Below, piece after piece: positions 54,728 through 63,637 of a DNA stretch of 64,000 bases; position 1 is the stretch's first letter, and every line of letters starts with the position of its first letter. A model generated the notes under the pieces. It had not been told where the DNA came from and did no database searches. It was given only the letters and a program-made list of their open reading frames with translations. Origin of the DNA: Bradyrhizobium daqingense. Lineage in GTDB: Bacteria > Pseudomonadota > Alphaproteobacteria > Rhizobiales > Xanthobacteraceae. The translations under genes were made by a program, and so were the position numbers. The stretch covers positions 7,736,001 to 7,800,000 of the forward strand of contig NZ_CP088014.1 of the NCBI RefSeq assembly GCF_021044685.1, given 5' to 3'.

Positions 54728-55362
54728 GCCCCAGCATCCTCAGTGCGCAAATGAGCCATGACGAGGGAAAGCAGCGGGCCTGCTGCGCTACGGTGCTCGG
54801 CAGTTGAGCTCTCGGCGGCCGTCCCAGCGGGCAAGCGTAGAAGCACGCGGATACGAGCAAGCGATGAAGTCTCTTCGAGCCAAGCGCCGAGACAAGCATG
54901 CCCGTCATATTCGATCTGTCGGGACAATTGCTCTGGATCGGCGATCGGGGCCGTTGCGACGGCGCAGGATAAATGCCGGACTGCGAAAGCATGCGCCTCG
55001 GCACCGATCAACTCCACCAACACAGGCAGATCGTGCCTGGAGAACAGCTTGAGGATGGAGCGTGCATGCCAAATGCCGCCCGCGAGCAGCGCAGCCCGCC
55101 GCGGATCATGCCCCAGGAGAGCATCTTCGCTCCAGTCGCCGCAGCTCACCTCCCCCTTGCTGCCCAAAAGCAGTTCGGCGAGCCTTGGCTGTAGCCTGGC
55201 ACTCTGCTGTAGCCGAGCCAAAGTGGAAGGTGAAAGCAGCGGGTCAAGAAGCCCGGCGAAACGACCGGGATCGGCCGAGGCAGCAAGCTCGCGCAGCCGA
55301 TCGGCTGCGAGCGTGAACGAGCGATTGGTTTTTGTGGCTGTGGTTGACATTGATGGCGGCAT
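54724..55362 (-). CDS. nolU: NolU (SctK-like sorting-platform protein)
   Basis: 212 residues, helical, without membrane segments. The product follows rhcJ by 11 bp and overlaps nolV, the invariant place of nolU in rhizobial clusters. Segments include FAGLLDPLLSPSTLARLQQSARLQPRLAELLLG and RAALLAGGIWHARSILKLFSRHDLPVLVELIG. Family conservation is low; position supports the call. Confidence 0.85.
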   Translation of the reverse strand: MPPSMSTTATKTNRSFTLAADRLRELAASADPGRFAGLLDPLLSPSTLARLQQSARLQPRLAELLLGSKGEVSCGDWSEDALLGHDPRRAALLAGGIWHARSILKLFSRHDLPVLVELIGAEAHAFAVRHLSCAVATAPIADPEQLSRQIEYDGHACLGAWLEETSSLARIRVLLRLPAGTAAESSTAEHRSAAGPLLSLVMAHLRTEDAGA

Positions 55363-55373
55363 GAGCGTCCAGA

Positions 55374-56237
55374 CTATGACGCATCAGCAATCATCTTGCC
55401 CGCCGCTTGGTCAGCAGACAGGCGCGAGCCCCTACCGAACACGCTCAGCTTACGCGATGATTTTCCAAACTGACGCATGCGCGGGCCCAGCAATACGCAA
55501 GCGACGATGCCGAATACCGCTCCGGCGCTTCCTACAGCAAGCGCAAGTAACGGCGATGAGCCGGCTCTTGCTGACTGAGCCACAGGGACTCCCGGACCGG
55601 CAGACTGCTCGACTGGAGCGCGCTCGACCGGCACGAAGACAACGGCGACCTTGTCATAGGACAGCCCTTCAATGCTGTTTGCGACGAGCATCTTGATCTG
55701 CGGCAATAGTGCCGAAAGCCTCGCGCTGGAGCCATGTCGAATGAAGACCGATGCCGAGGATGGGGTCGCACCTTGCCGCAACAAGTCGTTCTTCGGCAGA
55801 ACGACGTGAACGCGTGCTGAAAGGACGCCATCTATATCGCTGATCGTGCGCGACAATTCTTCGCTTAGAGCATAAACGTATCGTGCCCGCTCCTCGATCG
55901 GCGAGGCAACGAGGCCCGATCCCTTGAACACCTCGCCGAGATTCTTGAAGGATTGGCGCGGCAGCCCCTCAACATTGAGCAGGTCAATCGAATAAGCGAG
56001 CTGCTTTTCCTCGACCTGGATTGTGCTGGTTCCGTCCTTGGCGACAACACGGACAGCATCAACGCCCTTGCCAAGGAGAAGCGCGAGCATCTCATTAGCC
56101 TCGCGCTCCTGAATTTTGGTGTAGAGATCGGTCTTACAGCCGATCAGCGAGAGGAGAAGGGGCATAGCAAGAAACACGCGAAGCCGTCGCCACGATTGAC
56201 GGCCGCCGGAGCTCCCCCTCTTCATATCGCCAGTCAT
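55374..56237 (-). CDS. rhcJ: RhcJ (NolT/SctJ), inner-membrane ring lipoprotein
   Basis: 287 residues of the YscJ/FliF family. The lipoprotein signal is RVFLAMPLLLSLIGC (Cys at about 34). Ring-building motifs are REANEMLALLLGKGVDAVRV, VFKGSGLVASPIEERARYVYALSEELSRTISDIDGVLSARVHVVLP and GLSYDKVAVVFVPVER. A C-terminal membrane helix (LLALAVGSAGAVFGIVACVLLG) ends before a short basic tail. The gap to nolB is 8 bp. Confidence 0.92.
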   Translation of the reverse strand: MTGDMKRGSSGGRQSWRRLRVFLAMPLLLSLIGCKTDLYTKIQEREANEMLALLLGKGVDAVRVVAKDGTSTIQVEEKQLAYSIDLLNVEGLPRQSFKNLGEVFKGSGLVASPIEERARYVYALSEELSRTISDIDGVLSARVHVVLPKNDLLRQGATPSSASVFIRHGSSARLSALLPQIKMLVANSIEGLSYDKVAVVFVPVERAPVEQSAGPGVPVAQSARAGSSPLLALAVGSAGAVFGIVACVLLGPRMRQFGKSSRKLSVFGRGSRLSADQAAGKMIADAS

Positions 56238-56245
56238 CAGCTTAC

Positions 56246-56758
56246 TCAGCCGGCCGATAGCAGCTTGTTTAGCGACGAGCTGACGGCGCTGGTGCCCTTG
56301 GAGACGAGGGAAACCTGAACAACGTCTTTGTAGACGTCTCGCAGATTCGTCATCATCGATTCGAAATCAGCTCCAACCGGCTTAACAGCCGCATTGGCTC
56401 CGGCGTTATCCGCCGGCAAAAGTGGCTGCGCAGCCGGCCCAGGCTGCACCCCATTTACGACAGCCGGCGCAATCGCCGGAGAAACGGCTCGACCCTGGTA
56501 GATGCCGGAAAGGGTTTGGAGGATTCGGTCGCCCGGCGGACTTGCCAGCACATTCGTGCGCTGGACCTCCAATATCGGAGGAGTCGCTGCGGGTGGATTC
56601 GCGGTCGGGAAAGGCGACCCCTGATTGGGAGCTACTTGCGCCAGGGACTGCTCGAAACGCGCCTGCTCGCCAGCAGCTGCCGGAGAGCAGGCACCGGAAA
56701 GACAACCGGCTGAACTGGGAGGGATCGGCGTTGCGCCTAACAACATGGAGTGTGTCAT
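56246..56758 (-). CDS. nopB: NolB/NopB, secreted component
   Basis: First gene of the core operon, 60 bp behind a tts box. 170 residues, Ala/Pro-rich; the C-terminus ESMMTNLRDVYKDVVQVSLVSKGTSAVSSSLNKLLSAG resembles the C-terminal helix of inner-rod proteins. In other rhizobia NopB is secreted and is part of, or needed for, the extracellular appendage. No signal peptide, as expected for a type III substrate. Confidence 0.88.
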   Translation of the reverse strand: MTHSMLLGATPIPPSSAGCLSGACSPAAAGEQARFEQSLAQVAPNQGSPFPTANPPAATPPILEVQRTNVLASPPGDRILQTLSGIYQGRAVSPAIAPAVVNGVQPGPAAQPLLPADNAGANAAVKPVGADFESMMTNLRDVYKDVVQVSLVSKGTSAVSSSLNKLLSAG

Positions 56759-56818
56759 TGTGCTGGTTTGATGACCTAAGCTTTAGCCGATGAACCGATC
56801 AAGTTCATAGGCTGCCGA

Positions 56819-56838
56819 GCTGACGAAAACCTGACGGA
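56819..56838 (-). promoter_or_regulatory. tts box driving the nopB-rhcU operon
   Basis: On the minus strand TCCGTCAGGTTTTCGTCAGC, 60 bp before nopB. It is the only candidate promoter element for the 11-gene operon. rhcC1 is divergent and lies about 90 bp away on the other side; no separate plus-strand box was seen for it. Confidence 0.8.
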
Positions 56839-56928
56839 GATCAGGTTGACTTGGTCATCTAATGATCACGTTTGGCTTCCAAGCTGCGGCGAAACTCTAA
56901 CTTCATAATGAGCGGAAGGCGTCAAGGA

Positions 56929-57621
56929 ATGCTCGCGCGGTCCACGGTGGTACATATCTTAAAAAGAACTTTTTGTGCCGGTGTTCTCATCTGTGTCGGA
57001 ATTTTGCGCACGTCTGCTGCATCCCTTTCGCTGCCGCCCGCCCCTTATAGCTACACCGTTCTCGATCAGGATCTTGCTGCGGCGCTGCAGGAGTTCGGAA
57101 ACAATCTCAATATCAGGGTCAATGTCAGCGCCGACGTCAGGGGCCGGATTCGTGGACGAATGCCGGACCTGCCGCCACGAGAATTCCTTGACCGTTTGAC
57201 TGCTTTGTACAATCTCCAGTGGTACTATGACGGACTTGTCCTTTACATCTCCGCCGCCCAAGAGGCGCAAAGCCGGCTCATTGTATTGAACCCAATCAGC
57301 TTCGATGCGCTCAAGGCCGCGCTCGACGCGCTCAACATCTCGGATGAGCGCTATATCGTGAAACCTGCCCCGGGAGAGGGCCTCATCCTTGCTTCTGGCC
57401 CACCCAGATTTGTTGCGCTGGTGGACCAGACCCTCAAGGGCCTTGTGGCGGAAGCGCAGGCCCGGCGCAGTCCCGCCGCCGAGAGGTCACAACACGAGTC
57501 GGTTTTGATGTTGTTTCGCGGCTCCTCGAGCACGGTCTTCCGGGACGGGCGGCCGGAAGCTTCTCCCGAAACGCCGCTTCATGGGGGCGCTGTGCGCGAA
57601 GCCGGTCCAGGCCAGAAGTGA
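56929..57621 (+). CDS. rhcC1: RhcC1 (NolW), N-terminal secretin subunit
   Basis: About 230 residues with a signal peptide (ILKRTFCAGVLICVGILRTSAA). N0/N1-type secretin domains follow: YSYTVLDQDLAAALQEFGNNLNIRVNVSADVRGRIRGRMP, PREFLDRLTALYNLQWYYDGLVLYI, and ALDALNISDERYIVKPAPGEGLILASGPP. The pore-forming part is encoded separately by rhcC2 at 20272, which is normal for rhizobia. The ATG at 56929 has GGAAGG nine bases upstream; an in-frame ATG at 56908 and a TTG at 56872 are alternatives. Confidence 0.9.
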   Translation: MLARSTVVHILKRTFCAGVLICVGILRTSAASLSLPPAPYSYTVLDQDLAAALQEFGNNLNIRVNVSADVRGRIRGRMPDLPPREFLDRLTALYNLQWYYDGLVLYISAAQEAQSRLIVLNPISFDALKAALDALNISDERYIVKPAPGEGLILASGPPRFVALVDQTLKGLVAEAQARRSPAAERSQHESVLMLFRGSSSTVFRDGRPEASPETPLHGGAVREAGPGQK

Positions 57622-57663
57622 TGGTCGAAGATGCAAGACCGCTCCGACTGAAGTCGCATCCGA

Positions 57664-57683
57664 TCGTCAGCTTTTCGAAAGCT
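57664..57683 (+). promoter_or_regulatory. tts box (TtsI-binding site)
   Basis: TCGTCAGCTTTTCGAAAGCT, the best consensus match in the window, 218 bp before the GTG start at 57902. Confidence 0.9.
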
Positions 57684-57901
57684 AAAGCCCCCAGCATGAG
57701 CCTGCGAGGTCTTGACGGCTGCCCTGCTTGAGGCAGCCCGATAGATGGATAAGAGACCGGATGCTCGAGGGAAATTGGGTAGCGCTGCCTTCACGCAGTG
57801 CGAGGCATTAAAGATCAATGTGGGCCTCCGCACGCGCGCTTCCGAGCTAGCTGAGGCTTCGCATAGCTCAATGCGCGTCATCAGTTGGAAGGAGAAACAG
57901 G

Positions 57902-58405
57902 GTGGATTTCAATGCAGTCGCCCCGGCGAATACGAGCCCGGAGCCCGACACAGCACGGACGGCTACAGATGCAACCGAGTTCGAGCGGCAGCTCAGCGGT
58001 TCAGAGGCTCCCGCTTCGGCGCAGGGAGTCGCCCATCCAGTGCTGCAGGGCGAGGCTTATTCACCCTATCTCGACGCGGGCCATCCCTACTCTCCATACT
58101 TGGAGACAGGACACCTCTATCCGCCTTACCCAGATTTAGCGCATCCCCTTGGGCCAGACTCGGGTTGGCAGGATAATCTATATGCCGCGCCTGCGGCCGT
58201 CGCTGCGCCAGAGCCGGACAACGGCCAGCAGCATCTCTCGCCGCAGGCCATAGCTCAGGCGATCGAGGAACATCCCGGCTTCGATCAAGATGTGATATGG
58301 CAGACTCTGGATGTCGGCCCATCGGAAGCCGAGCCACGGCACGGTGAGCCTCAAGCGGGGACATCGCATGCAGGACCATCGCGCACCGCCCCTTTTTCAG
58401 GATGA
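57902..58405 (+). CDS. TtsI-controlled secreted-protein candidate, probable C-terminal frameshift
   Basis: The GTG start at 57902 has GAAGGAG seven bases upstream and a tts box 218 bp upstream. The 167-residue product is Pro/Ala/Tyr-rich with short repeats (YSPYLDAGHPYSPYLETGHLYPPYPDLAHP) and an acidic helical part (SPQAIAQAIEEHPGFDQDVIWQTLDVGPSEAEPRHGE). It ends soon after SHAGPSRTAPFSG. In another frame the same composition continues (QDEPPHAGPSHARPLQAGPP to a stop at 58520). One base change in the CCCCTTTTT run near 58390 has probably truncated the protein by about 43 residues. Family unknown. Confidence 0.7.
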   Translation: MDFNAVAPANTSPEPDTARTATDATEFERQLSGSEAPASAQGVAHPVLQGEAYSPYLDAGHPYSPYLETGHLYPPYPDLAHPLGPDSGWQDNLYAAPAAVAAPEPDNGQQHLSPQAIAQAIEEHPGFDQDVIWQTLDVGPSEAEPRHGEPQAGTSHAGPSRTAPFSG

Positions 58406-58686
58406 GCCGCCGCACGCCGGCCCCTCGCATGCCCGGCCATTGCAGGCGGGACCGCCCCAACCTGGGTCTTCTGAAGCTCCGCCAGAAAGGACCGCGAGGC
58501 GATCCATGTCGTCGAGATGAAGGTAAGCGCGTTGCGGATCAGGATAGTCTGGGTATGACCGGCCCCCCTAAATACCTTCAACATACCGGTTGTTAGAACC
58601 AGCACAGTTCTTCGCACAAACCTCCAAACACCGGACCACCTGAGATCACTCGGGGCACGAATCGCGGCATCAATCCGGCCTCACTC

Positions 58687-58706
58687 TTCGTCAGCTTCTT
58701 GCAAGC
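58687..58706 (+). promoter_or_regulatory. tts box (TtsI-binding site)
   Basis: TTCGTCAGCTTCTTGCAAGC, 64 bp before the ATG at 58771. A longer in-frame start (TTG at 58699) would lie inside the box and is therefore unlikely. Confidence 0.82.
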
Positions 58707-58770
58707 TGCCCCTGCTAGCACGAAAGGAATAGGTCATCTCGCGGCACCGCCGCTATCTGAGTTTTATGAC

Positions 58771-58974
58771 ATGGACACAGGCGCAGCCGATATCGCAGCA
58801 ACGGCGCCAGACGCTGGCACAAACACCGATAACGCCGCGAACGGCGGCGACAACTCGCACGCAGCATTGTTGCAGCGGGCCTTCGAAAAAGCTCTGGTTG
58901 CCGTCGCTACCCAGGTCATAAGCGATACCCAGTCAGACATGGATGACGCTATGAGCGAGCTAGATGATGGCTGA
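58771..58974 (+). CDS. Small TtsI-controlled protein, possible NopA-like pilin
   Basis: 67 residues from the ATG at 58771. The first 30 are Ala/Thr/Asn/Gly-rich without charge clusters; the rest is a single predicted amphipathic helix (HAALLQRAFEKALVAVATQVISDTQ) with an acidic end (DMDDAMSELDDG). A tts box is 64 bp upstream and the core secretion genes are 1 kb away. Size, build and location fit a needle/pilus subunit such as NopA, but I cannot match the sequence with confidence; a small effector is the alternative. Confidence 0.6.
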   Translation: MDTGAADIAATAPDAGTNTDNAANGGDNSHAALLQRAFEKALVAVATQVISDTQSDMDDAMSELDDG

Positions 58975-59318
58975 AGGCCGGATTATCAGACGCGCACAGG
59001 GAGGACCTGACGGACGGCAAGCCGAACCGAAAACGATCGGGTGAAGCAGGCGGACTTGGCAACAGCAGCCGCTAGACCGTCTTAGGTGATCCTCCAGGCA
59101 GGCGGTGCGGCCGTTCTGCAGGACCTCGCAACTTTCGGAAGACGCCGCAGCGACTTGCTCATGCCGCCGTGTCACATATTCTTCGATGAGGGTTCATCAG
59201 GAGCGCTCTTTAGCCAGGGCACCAGACGTTCTAAGCGAGCCCGAGCGCTCCCCGCCGATGAACTTCGTCATCTATTATCCTCGATTGGTTCTGCAGCCGC
59301 CCGCGAGATCGTGCGCTA
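58975..59318. other. No supported gene
   Basis: The 340-bp gap between the small tts-controlled gene and IS630-B contains no convincing coding or regulatory sequence. Confidence 0.45.
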
Positions 59319-60503
59319 GTCACATGAATCTAAAGTTCGCCACATAAAGTCTGCTGGGCTTTGTGGCAAAAGCGTTTGACGGAAGCCAAGATCTGGTCTG
59401 CGGACTTGGTCCATTTGAAGGGCTTCGGGTTGTTGTTGTGCAATTCGATGAAGGTACGGATGTCGGCTTCGAGCTGCCTGACGGAGGTGTGAACACCTCG
59501 CCGGATCTGCTTTCTGGTGAGTTCAGCGAACCAGCGCTCGATCTGATTGATCCACGACGCGGAAGTCGGCGTGAAGTGGACATGATAGTGCGGCCGGCGA
59601 GCGAGCCACGCTTTAATCTTGGGGGTCTTGTGGGTAGCGTAGTTGTCCATGACGATATGGACAGCGAGCCCCTCAGGGATTTGAGCGTCGATCTCTTTGA
59701 GAAACTTCAAGAACTCGAGCGCCCGATGGCGCTTGTAGCATTTGCCAATGACGAAGCCGGAAGCGACATCGAGCGCGGCAAACAGCGTGGTCGTACCATG
59801 CCGCACATAGCTATGCGTGCGACGTTCCGGCACCCCAGGCATCATCGGCAAGACCGGCTGCTCGCGATCGAGTGCCTGGATCTGGCTTTTCTCATCGACA
59901 CTGAGGACAACGGCTCGGTTAGGCGGCGACAGATAAAGCCCGACAATATCGCGCACCTTATCGACGAATAGCGGATCGCTCGATAGTTTAAATGTCTGGC
60001 TGCGGTGCGGCTGCAAGCCGAACGCCGTCCACATTCGGCGGATCGTGGTGTGAGAAAAGCCAGTATCCGCAGCCATCGAGCGGATCGACCAGTGCGTTGC
60101 GTCGGGCGGCGTCGTACGCAATGTCCGCTCGATTACCTCGGCAACCTGATCATCGTCGATGGTTCGAGGGCGGCCCGGGCGGGCTTCGTCAAGCAGGCCA
60201 TCACAACGATCCTTCAAGAATCGGCGGCGCCACTTGCCGACGGTGTGTTCATGGATGCCAAGTTCGGCAGCCACAGACTTGCTTGGCAGACCATCTGCAC
60301 ACCGCAGGATCGCGCGGCATCGCTCAGATAGCGATCGGGCTACACGATGACGACGAACTTGCCTCTCCAAGTACGCCCGCTCCTGCGAACTCAGCACCAA
60401 CGGCGCGATCGGCCGGCCTTTCACACCTGCATTCGCCACGAGCGCTCTCCTCTCTAGAGATCCGAGCGATCAACTAATGTCACGAACTTCCGTTCCAGAT
60501 GAC
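59319..60503 (-). mobile_element. IS630-family element IS630-B, full copy
   Basis: 1185 bp with inverted ends GTCACATGAATCTAAAGTTC and (complement) GTCATCTGGAACGGAAGTTC. TA at 59317-59318 and 60504-60505 is the target duplication, again in a CTAG context. The same element exists in split form at 42766-45957. Confidence 0.88.
59330..60439 (-). CDS. IS630-family transposase (IS630-B)
   Basis: 369 residues: helix-turn-helix (LPSKSVAAELGIHEHTVGKWRRRF) and linker (LLDEARPGRPRTIDDDQVAEVIERTL), then the catalytic domain with VVLSVDEKSQIQALDREQ (Asp), VHIVMDNYATHKT (Asp) and TSASWINQIERWFAELTRKQ (Glu), ending KPFKWTKSADQILASVKRFC. Intact. Confidence 0.92.
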   Translation of the reverse strand: MANAGVKGRPIAPLVLSSQERAYLERQVRRHRVARSLSERCRAILRCADGLPSKSVAAELGIHEHTVGKWRRRFLKDRCDGLLDEARPGRPRTIDDDQVAEVIERTLRTTPPDATHWSIRSMAADTGFSHTTIRRMWTAFGLQPHRSQTFKLSSDPLFVDKVRDIVGLYLSPPNRAVVLSVDEKSQIQALDREQPVLPMMPGVPERRTHSYVRHGTTTLFAALDVASGFVIGKCYKRHRALEFLKFLKEIDAQIPEGLAVHIVMDNYATHKTPKIKAWLARRPHYHVHFTPTSASWINQIERWFAELTRKQIRRGVHTSVRQLEADIRTFIELHNNNPKPFKWTKSADQILASVKRFCHKAQQTLCGEL

Positions 60504-60721
60504 TAGAGAGATCCTCCGAGATTTTCCGGAACATAGGCAGACTTGGCGCTCGCTGCGCCCATATCTGCAGAACTCCGGGGACCGCTACCCCTCAGCATCG
60601 AGGCATGTTGCTGCTGCCTGATCCTGAGTTATGGCGTATTTGTCGCTACGAATTGGCGCCAAAGCTCAGACTGCCCCTATCACGCTAAGAGCTAAGATCC
60701 TCATCGAGGCCGCCGCACCTA

Positions 60722-61839
60722 GTACCCGGAATCAGAGCTGAGTGATACGGCGGCCTTTGAAACGGCGTTGACGGACCTTTTTCTTGGTCCAGACGAAGGG
60801 CTCGGCTCTGTCGTTGTATGCGTTGACGTAGGCATCGATGTGTTCCTGAAGCTGCTTGAGGCTCGTGAAGGAGGTGCCGCTGAGCGACTGCCCCTGCAAG
60901 ATGGAAAACCATACTTCGACCTGATTGAGCCATGGCGCACTTGTCGGCGTGAAATGAAATTGCACGTTGGGGTGGGCCTTGAGCCAGTCCTCGTTCTTTT
61001 TATGGGTGTTGAGGTTGTCGAGGATGACGTGAAGCTTGCGGTTCGGAAAAGCCGCGGTGACGCTGTTCATGAAATCGAGAAACTCGACGCGGCGCCGGCG
61101 TTTTGAATGGGTCGCGATGATCTTTCCGGTGGCGACTTCGAGCGCCGCAAACAATGTTGTGGTGCCATGCCGCTTGTAATCGTGGCTTTGGCCGGTCAAG
61201 GCGCGGCCATTGGGCAACTTCAGATAACCCTGCGCTCGCTCCAAAGCCTGGATCGAGGGCTTCTCGTCCACGCACAGCACAATGGCCTTCGCCGGCGGCG
61301 CGACATAGAGGCCGACAACATCGGCGGCTTTGGCCGTAAAGTTCGGGTCGTTGCTCTCGCACCAGGACTTGCGAGCCACCAGGTCAATCTTGTGGCTGCG
61401 CAGGAACCGCCAGACATATTGGACATCGACATCGCCCAGCGCCTCGGCCAGAAGGGGGCCGGTCCAGCGCGCAAACCCTTGCGGTGGCGGCTTATCCAGC
61501 AGCTTCAGAATCCGCTTGTCGGTCGTCTTCGTATAGATCGGCTGCTTGCCAGGCCGCGGCTTGTCTTGCAGCCCTTCAAGGCCATGGTCGGCATAGCGAT
61601 GCCGCCAAAGGCTGACAATCCGCGGCTGGACCCCAACTTCCTTGGCGATCGACCGGGTGCTGCGCCCATCCGCCGCCAACAGAACTATCCGCGCCCGCTT
61701 CAAATCGCGCTGCAACGTCACCGGTGAGCGACAGCACGCCTCAAGCACCTTGCGATCTTTCCTCGAAAGGTGGACTTCTCTTGCTTCGGGTATCATCCCG
61801 ACCTTGAATCACGACTCACGTTCCAAGAAAAGTGGGTAC
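60722..61839 (-). mobile_element. IS630-family element IS630-A, copy 2
   Basis: Same length (1118 bp), ends and orientation as copy 1 at 41378-42495, 19,344 bp away; TA duplicated at 60720-60721 and 61840-61841. The only base difference I noticed is at 61452 and is silent. Confidence 0.92.
60732..61796 (-). CDS. IS630-family transposase (IS630-A copy 2)
   Basis: 354 residues, identical to the product of copy 1 at 41388-42452, with all catalytic residues (CVDEKPS, ILDNLNTH, NQVEVWF) in place. The identity indicates very recent transposition or gene conversion between the two copies. Confidence 0.92.
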   Translation of the reverse strand: MIPEAREVHLSRKDRKVLEACCRSPVTLQRDLKRARIVLLAADGRSTRSIAKEVGVQPRIVSLWRHRYADHGLEGLQDKPRPGKQPIYTKTTDKRILKLLDKPPPQGFARWTGPLLAEALGDVDVQYVWRFLRSHKIDLVARKSWCESNDPNFTAKAADVVGLYVAPPAKAIVLCVDEKPSIQALERAQGYLKLPNGRALTGQSHDYKRHGTTTLFAALEVATGKIIATHSKRRRRVEFLDFMNSVTAAFPNRKLHVILDNLNTHKKNEDWLKAHPNVQFHFTPTSAPWLNQVEVWFSILQGQSLSGTSFTSLKQLQEHIDAYVNAYNDRAEPFVWTKKKVRQRRFKGRRITQL

Positions 61840-61856
61840 TAGTATCTTCATCTCCT

Positions 61857-61896
61857 CACTGAACACGAAAAGCGGGCGCTAGCGCCCACTTCAGTG
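61857..61896 (-). terminator. Hairpin downstream of nopE, possible terminator
   Basis: The perfect palindrome GGGCGCTAGCGCCC (61874-61887) is nested in a longer inverted repeat whose outer arms are CACTGAA and TTCAGTG. It lies 55 bp past the nopE stop, but no T-run follows on the minus strand. Confidence 0.45.
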
Positions 61897-61950
61897 ACTT
61901 ATCCCATAAGCTGGAACCGCTTCGCAGTACCAGCCAGACCTCAGGCCAAC

Positions 61951-63405
61951 TCAAGCATCGGACGTTGTGCCTGGATTCTCATTGCTGTCGATGATTTCCT
62001 GGTTCACCTGGCGTCCAGACCGGTCAACCCACCCCGAGCCTGGTTGTTCATAAATCGTCTGGGCTCCGTCCGAAGTCAATTGATCAAGCGTACGGCCCGC
62101 ATTCGACTGCGTCACCTTGAGATTGTTCTTACCGTCAAAGCGGTCTCCAAGCCCTTCGACGACCATGGCATTGTCGCCGTTAGTAATGGTCAGCTTCGAG
62201 GCCATCGTTTTGCCCTTGCCGATATCAACGGTGTCGACAGTAATCTTCGTGCCGTCGTCGAGCTGGAAAGTCATGTTCTTCTTGAAGTCAAAGTCGACCT
62301 TGCCGTCACCGTCGGCATCGACGTGGGGATCGCCTTTAATCGAGGTGATCTTGCCTGTTTGACTGTTACGAATGAGCACTGTTCCGTCATTTTCGTCGAC
62401 CAAGATCGAATACTTATCACCAAGCTTGATCTCAGCCTTGCCGTCCCTGACCTCATGTGACCACACTGGCGCCGGCTGAGAAGACTGCGTGGGCACCTGG
62501 GCAGCCGCAACAGGCACCATCGCAAGAGGCGGCGGCGGAGGAGGAACGAAGAAGACGGGCGCCGTAGAGGTGGGCGCTCCGCTTGCATACTGGTAGTTGC
62601 CCGGCCCACGCCCTTGCTCGCCGTCGTCGATACTCGCCTGATTCACGGCGCGTCCGGCGCCATCGACCCATCCCTGTCCACTCTCATGGATCGTTTGGGC
62701 ACCATCAGACGTCAACTCGTCAAGGGTCATCCCAGCGTTGGACTGCGTCACCCTCAGATTGTTTTTGCCATCCTTGTCGTCGCCGAGCCCCTCGACAACG
62801 ATCGCGTTGTGGCCGTTCGTAATCGTAAGCTTTGAAGAGATGGCCTGGCCATTGCCGTAGTCGACATTATTCACAGTAATCTTCGTGCCGTCGTCGAGCT
62901 GAAACGTCATATCCTTCTTGAAATCGAAGTCATCCTTGCCGTCTCCGTCGGCATCAACGTGCGGGTCGCCATGAATGACCGTGACATGGCCGGTCTGGTT
63001 GTTGCGGACTGTCCACGTGCCATCCTTCTCATTGGCCGTAATCGTATACTTGTCCCCAAGGTTGATCGTGGCCTTGCCATCCTTGACCTCATGCGTCCAC
63101 ACCGGATCCACAGCAGGCTCGGCATTCTGATTCAGCTGGCTCATCAGCATGGTGGAAGGAGGAGGCGCCATCATGTACGCCTGCGTCGTAACGACGGCTG
63201 GCGCCACGACGACCGGAACGACACTCCCAACGGCCGTACCGACGAGGGCTGGTGAGGCTACCGGCAAGTACTGGTAGCTCGCCGGGGCATATTGCCCCAA
63301 CATGGCGTTGAAGGTGGGAGTGACAACAGCGCCCTCCGGCGCCACTCCGTTCATCGAGTCGGGCGCACCCACCACTGGCAGGCCGGCCACGGGAAGATAC
63401 TGCAT
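61951..63405 (-). CDS. nopE: NopE-type effector with two self-cleaving DUF1521 (MIIA) domains
   Basis: 484 residues. Two homologous domains (about 103-260 and 315-475) each contain W(T/S)HEV(K/R)DGKA, a cleavage motif GDPHVDADGDGK, FDFKK(D/N)MTFQLDDGTKITV, NLKVTQSNAG and DGAQTI-Y/H-E-GWVD. This is the metal-ion-inducible autocleavage domain of Bradyrhizobium NopE1/NopE2; known cleavage is between Asp and Pro, here D147-P148 and D359-P360. The Asp-rich DADGDGK resembles a calcium-binding loop. The N-terminal 100 residues and the linker (VFFVPPPPPPLAMVP) are Pro/Val-rich. GGAG precedes the ATG and a tts box is 232 bp upstream. Which NopE this is cannot be told here. Confidence 0.93.
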   Translation of the reverse strand: MQYLPVAGLPVVGAPDSMNGVAPEGAVVTPTFNAMLGQYAPASYQYLPVASPALVGTAVGSVVPVVVAPAVVTTQAYMMAPPPSTMLMSQLNQNAEPAVDPVWTHEVKDGKATINLGDKYTITANEKDGTWTVRNNQTGHVTVIHGDPHVDADGDGKDDFDFKKDMTFQLDDGTKITVNNVDYGNGQAISSKLTITNGHNAIVVEGLGDDKDGKNNLRVTQSNAGMTLDELTSDGAQTIHESGQGWVDGAGRAVNQASIDDGEQGRGPGNYQYASGAPTSTAPVFFVPPPPPPLAMVPVAAAQVPTQSSQPAPVWSHEVRDGKAEIKLGDKYSILVDENDGTVLIRNSQTGKITSIKGDPHVDADGDGKVDFDFKKNMTFQLDDGTKITVDTVDIGKGKTMASKLTITNGDNAMVVEGLGDRFDGKNNLKVTQSNAGRTLDQLTSDGAQTIYEQPGSGWVDRSGRQVNQEIIDSNENPGTTSDA

Positions 63406-63637
63406 TTAGTTCACTCCTGTTGCATAGACGACATCTGTAAAACTGTGAGCGTTACGCGCATAGTCACCCAAGATCCGCCGCTTCAGATCTGCATGAGAGC
63501 GCCTGATCAGCTCATCCGAACGAACGACTAATTCCCTTGCCAGAACCGGCAGCCTATGGAGATCCTCTCTCGCCCCATCACCGTAACCGCACGAGCACAT
63601 CACGCGCATTCAACTCACAGATACGGTAGCCCGAACA

